64,000 bases of DNA, from positions 3,013,407 through 3,077,406 of the forward strand of contig NW_019091365.1 in NCBI RefSeq assembly GCF_001949145.1, written 5' to 3'. Origin of the DNA: Acanthaster planci. Its lineage: Eukaryota; Echinodermata; Asteroidea; Valvatida; Acanthasteridae. The notes beneath the pieces were generated by a model that was given only the letters and a program-made list of their open reading frames with translations, was not told the DNA's origin and searched no databases. This document shows positions 63,311-64,000 of the stretch, piece by piece. The translations under genes and the position numbers were made by a program. Numbering within the stretch: position 1 is the first letter of the stretch; each line of letters begins with the position of its first letter.

Positions 63311-64000
63311 CTTGTCAAATGTTACTTACTTTCAGCACTCGAAAGAAGAATTTACGTCTGGTAGTATTTCAAACTGGACAGAAAATAAAAGGCAAACTGC
63401 ATTTCTGTGTTGGAATGCCAAGAAATATGGAAAGTGGCACTTGCAAAATACACATACGGTGTGACTGAGACGAAGCCACAGTTTGCCTATCAAAAGCACA
63501 GTTGTTCAAATTTTCATGGAATTTCTAATAATTGGCACTGATAATGCGTAAATGCAGTAAACATCAAGAATAAAGTGACCTAAAAATGTTGAACATTCTG
63601 TTAATCACAGTAACTTTGTAGCACTCTGGCTACTTGTACAACCAATGGCCCAAGCCGCAGTTTAGTAGGCAAGCTTCAAACTACAAGTATTGCTGGATGG
63701 CTAGCTGGAGCAGTAACTCCAGCCCTGATGCTTGCAAAATCTGGAAATTTGAATTTCCAGATGCCATGAACATTAGGCCTAGGTTTACCCAAGCTACCAG
63801 TACTCAATAGCCAGTCCACTGCAGTTGCCCCAAGTGTAGTCAGAATGGATGGTCAAGTCAGACCGTAGTAACTCCAACTAAACTGTTGCTTTGGAGAACA
63901 AGTTGCTTAAGAATTAAAACATCATTTTGAGTTCATGCACCTGTACATGTAGCTCAAACTACATGTACTAACTATTGCTTTTAATTGAATCTTGAAACAA
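63311..64000. other. Upstream flank of TMBIM4; no gene seen
   Basis: 690 bp beyond the TMBIM4 start. It should include the 5' untranslated region and perhaps the promoter, but I see no clear element, only A+T-rich sequence and an acatgt pair near 63943-63968. Confidence 0.4.

Overview
This is intron-rich, A+T-leaning nuclear DNA from an animal. Every gene is split by GT-AG introns, and the protein families are metazoan. The many short palindromic runs of ACATGT, the inverted-repeat transposons, the LINE relics and the CORE-like tRNA SINEs suggest a marine invertebrate. My best guess is a deuterostome such as an echinoderm, but the species cannot be fixed from this window. All gene models below come from reading splice sites and matching families by eye; every stated exon chain keeps one open frame.

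Layout, left to right. (1) 988-12591, minus strand: an SLC6 sodium/chloride-coupled transporter, closest to the creatine transporter SLC6A8. Thirteen exons are readable; the last C-terminal exon is not seen and probably lies left of base 1. Its introns hold a 95-bp higher-order satellite, two long foldback transposons, a SINE and a near-perfect hairpin. (2) 12592-23416: mostly non-genic DNA with a small hAT-like element, a short foldback, a 744-bp probable solo LTR and one unassigned candidate exon. (3) 23417-31219, minus strand: a complete 767-residue peroxisomal ABCD1/ABCD2-type half transporter in ten exons. (4) 33777-43158, plus strand: a 13-exon, about 704-residue homologue of REDIC1 (C12orf40), the meiotic crossover factor. 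It was recognised from a 23-nt first exon encoding MNWVGG and from two more matching blocks. (5) 47588-56073, plus strand: SHQ1, the dyskerin chaperone of H/ACA snoRNP assembly, in ten exons with a long acidic Ser-rich tail. (6) 58424-63310, minus strand: TMBIM4 (lifeguard 4), complete in five exons, 237 residues.

The genes do not form one pathway. The notable point is linkage. In human, SLC6A8 and ABCD1 are near neighbours at Xq28, and ABCD2 lies beside REDIC1/C12orf40 at 12q12. Here one ABCD1/2-type gene has an SLC6A8-like gene on one side and a head-to-head REDIC1 on the other. This looks like the linkage group from before the vertebrate genome duplications, and it supports the REDIC1 and SLC6A8-like calls independently of the sequence matches.
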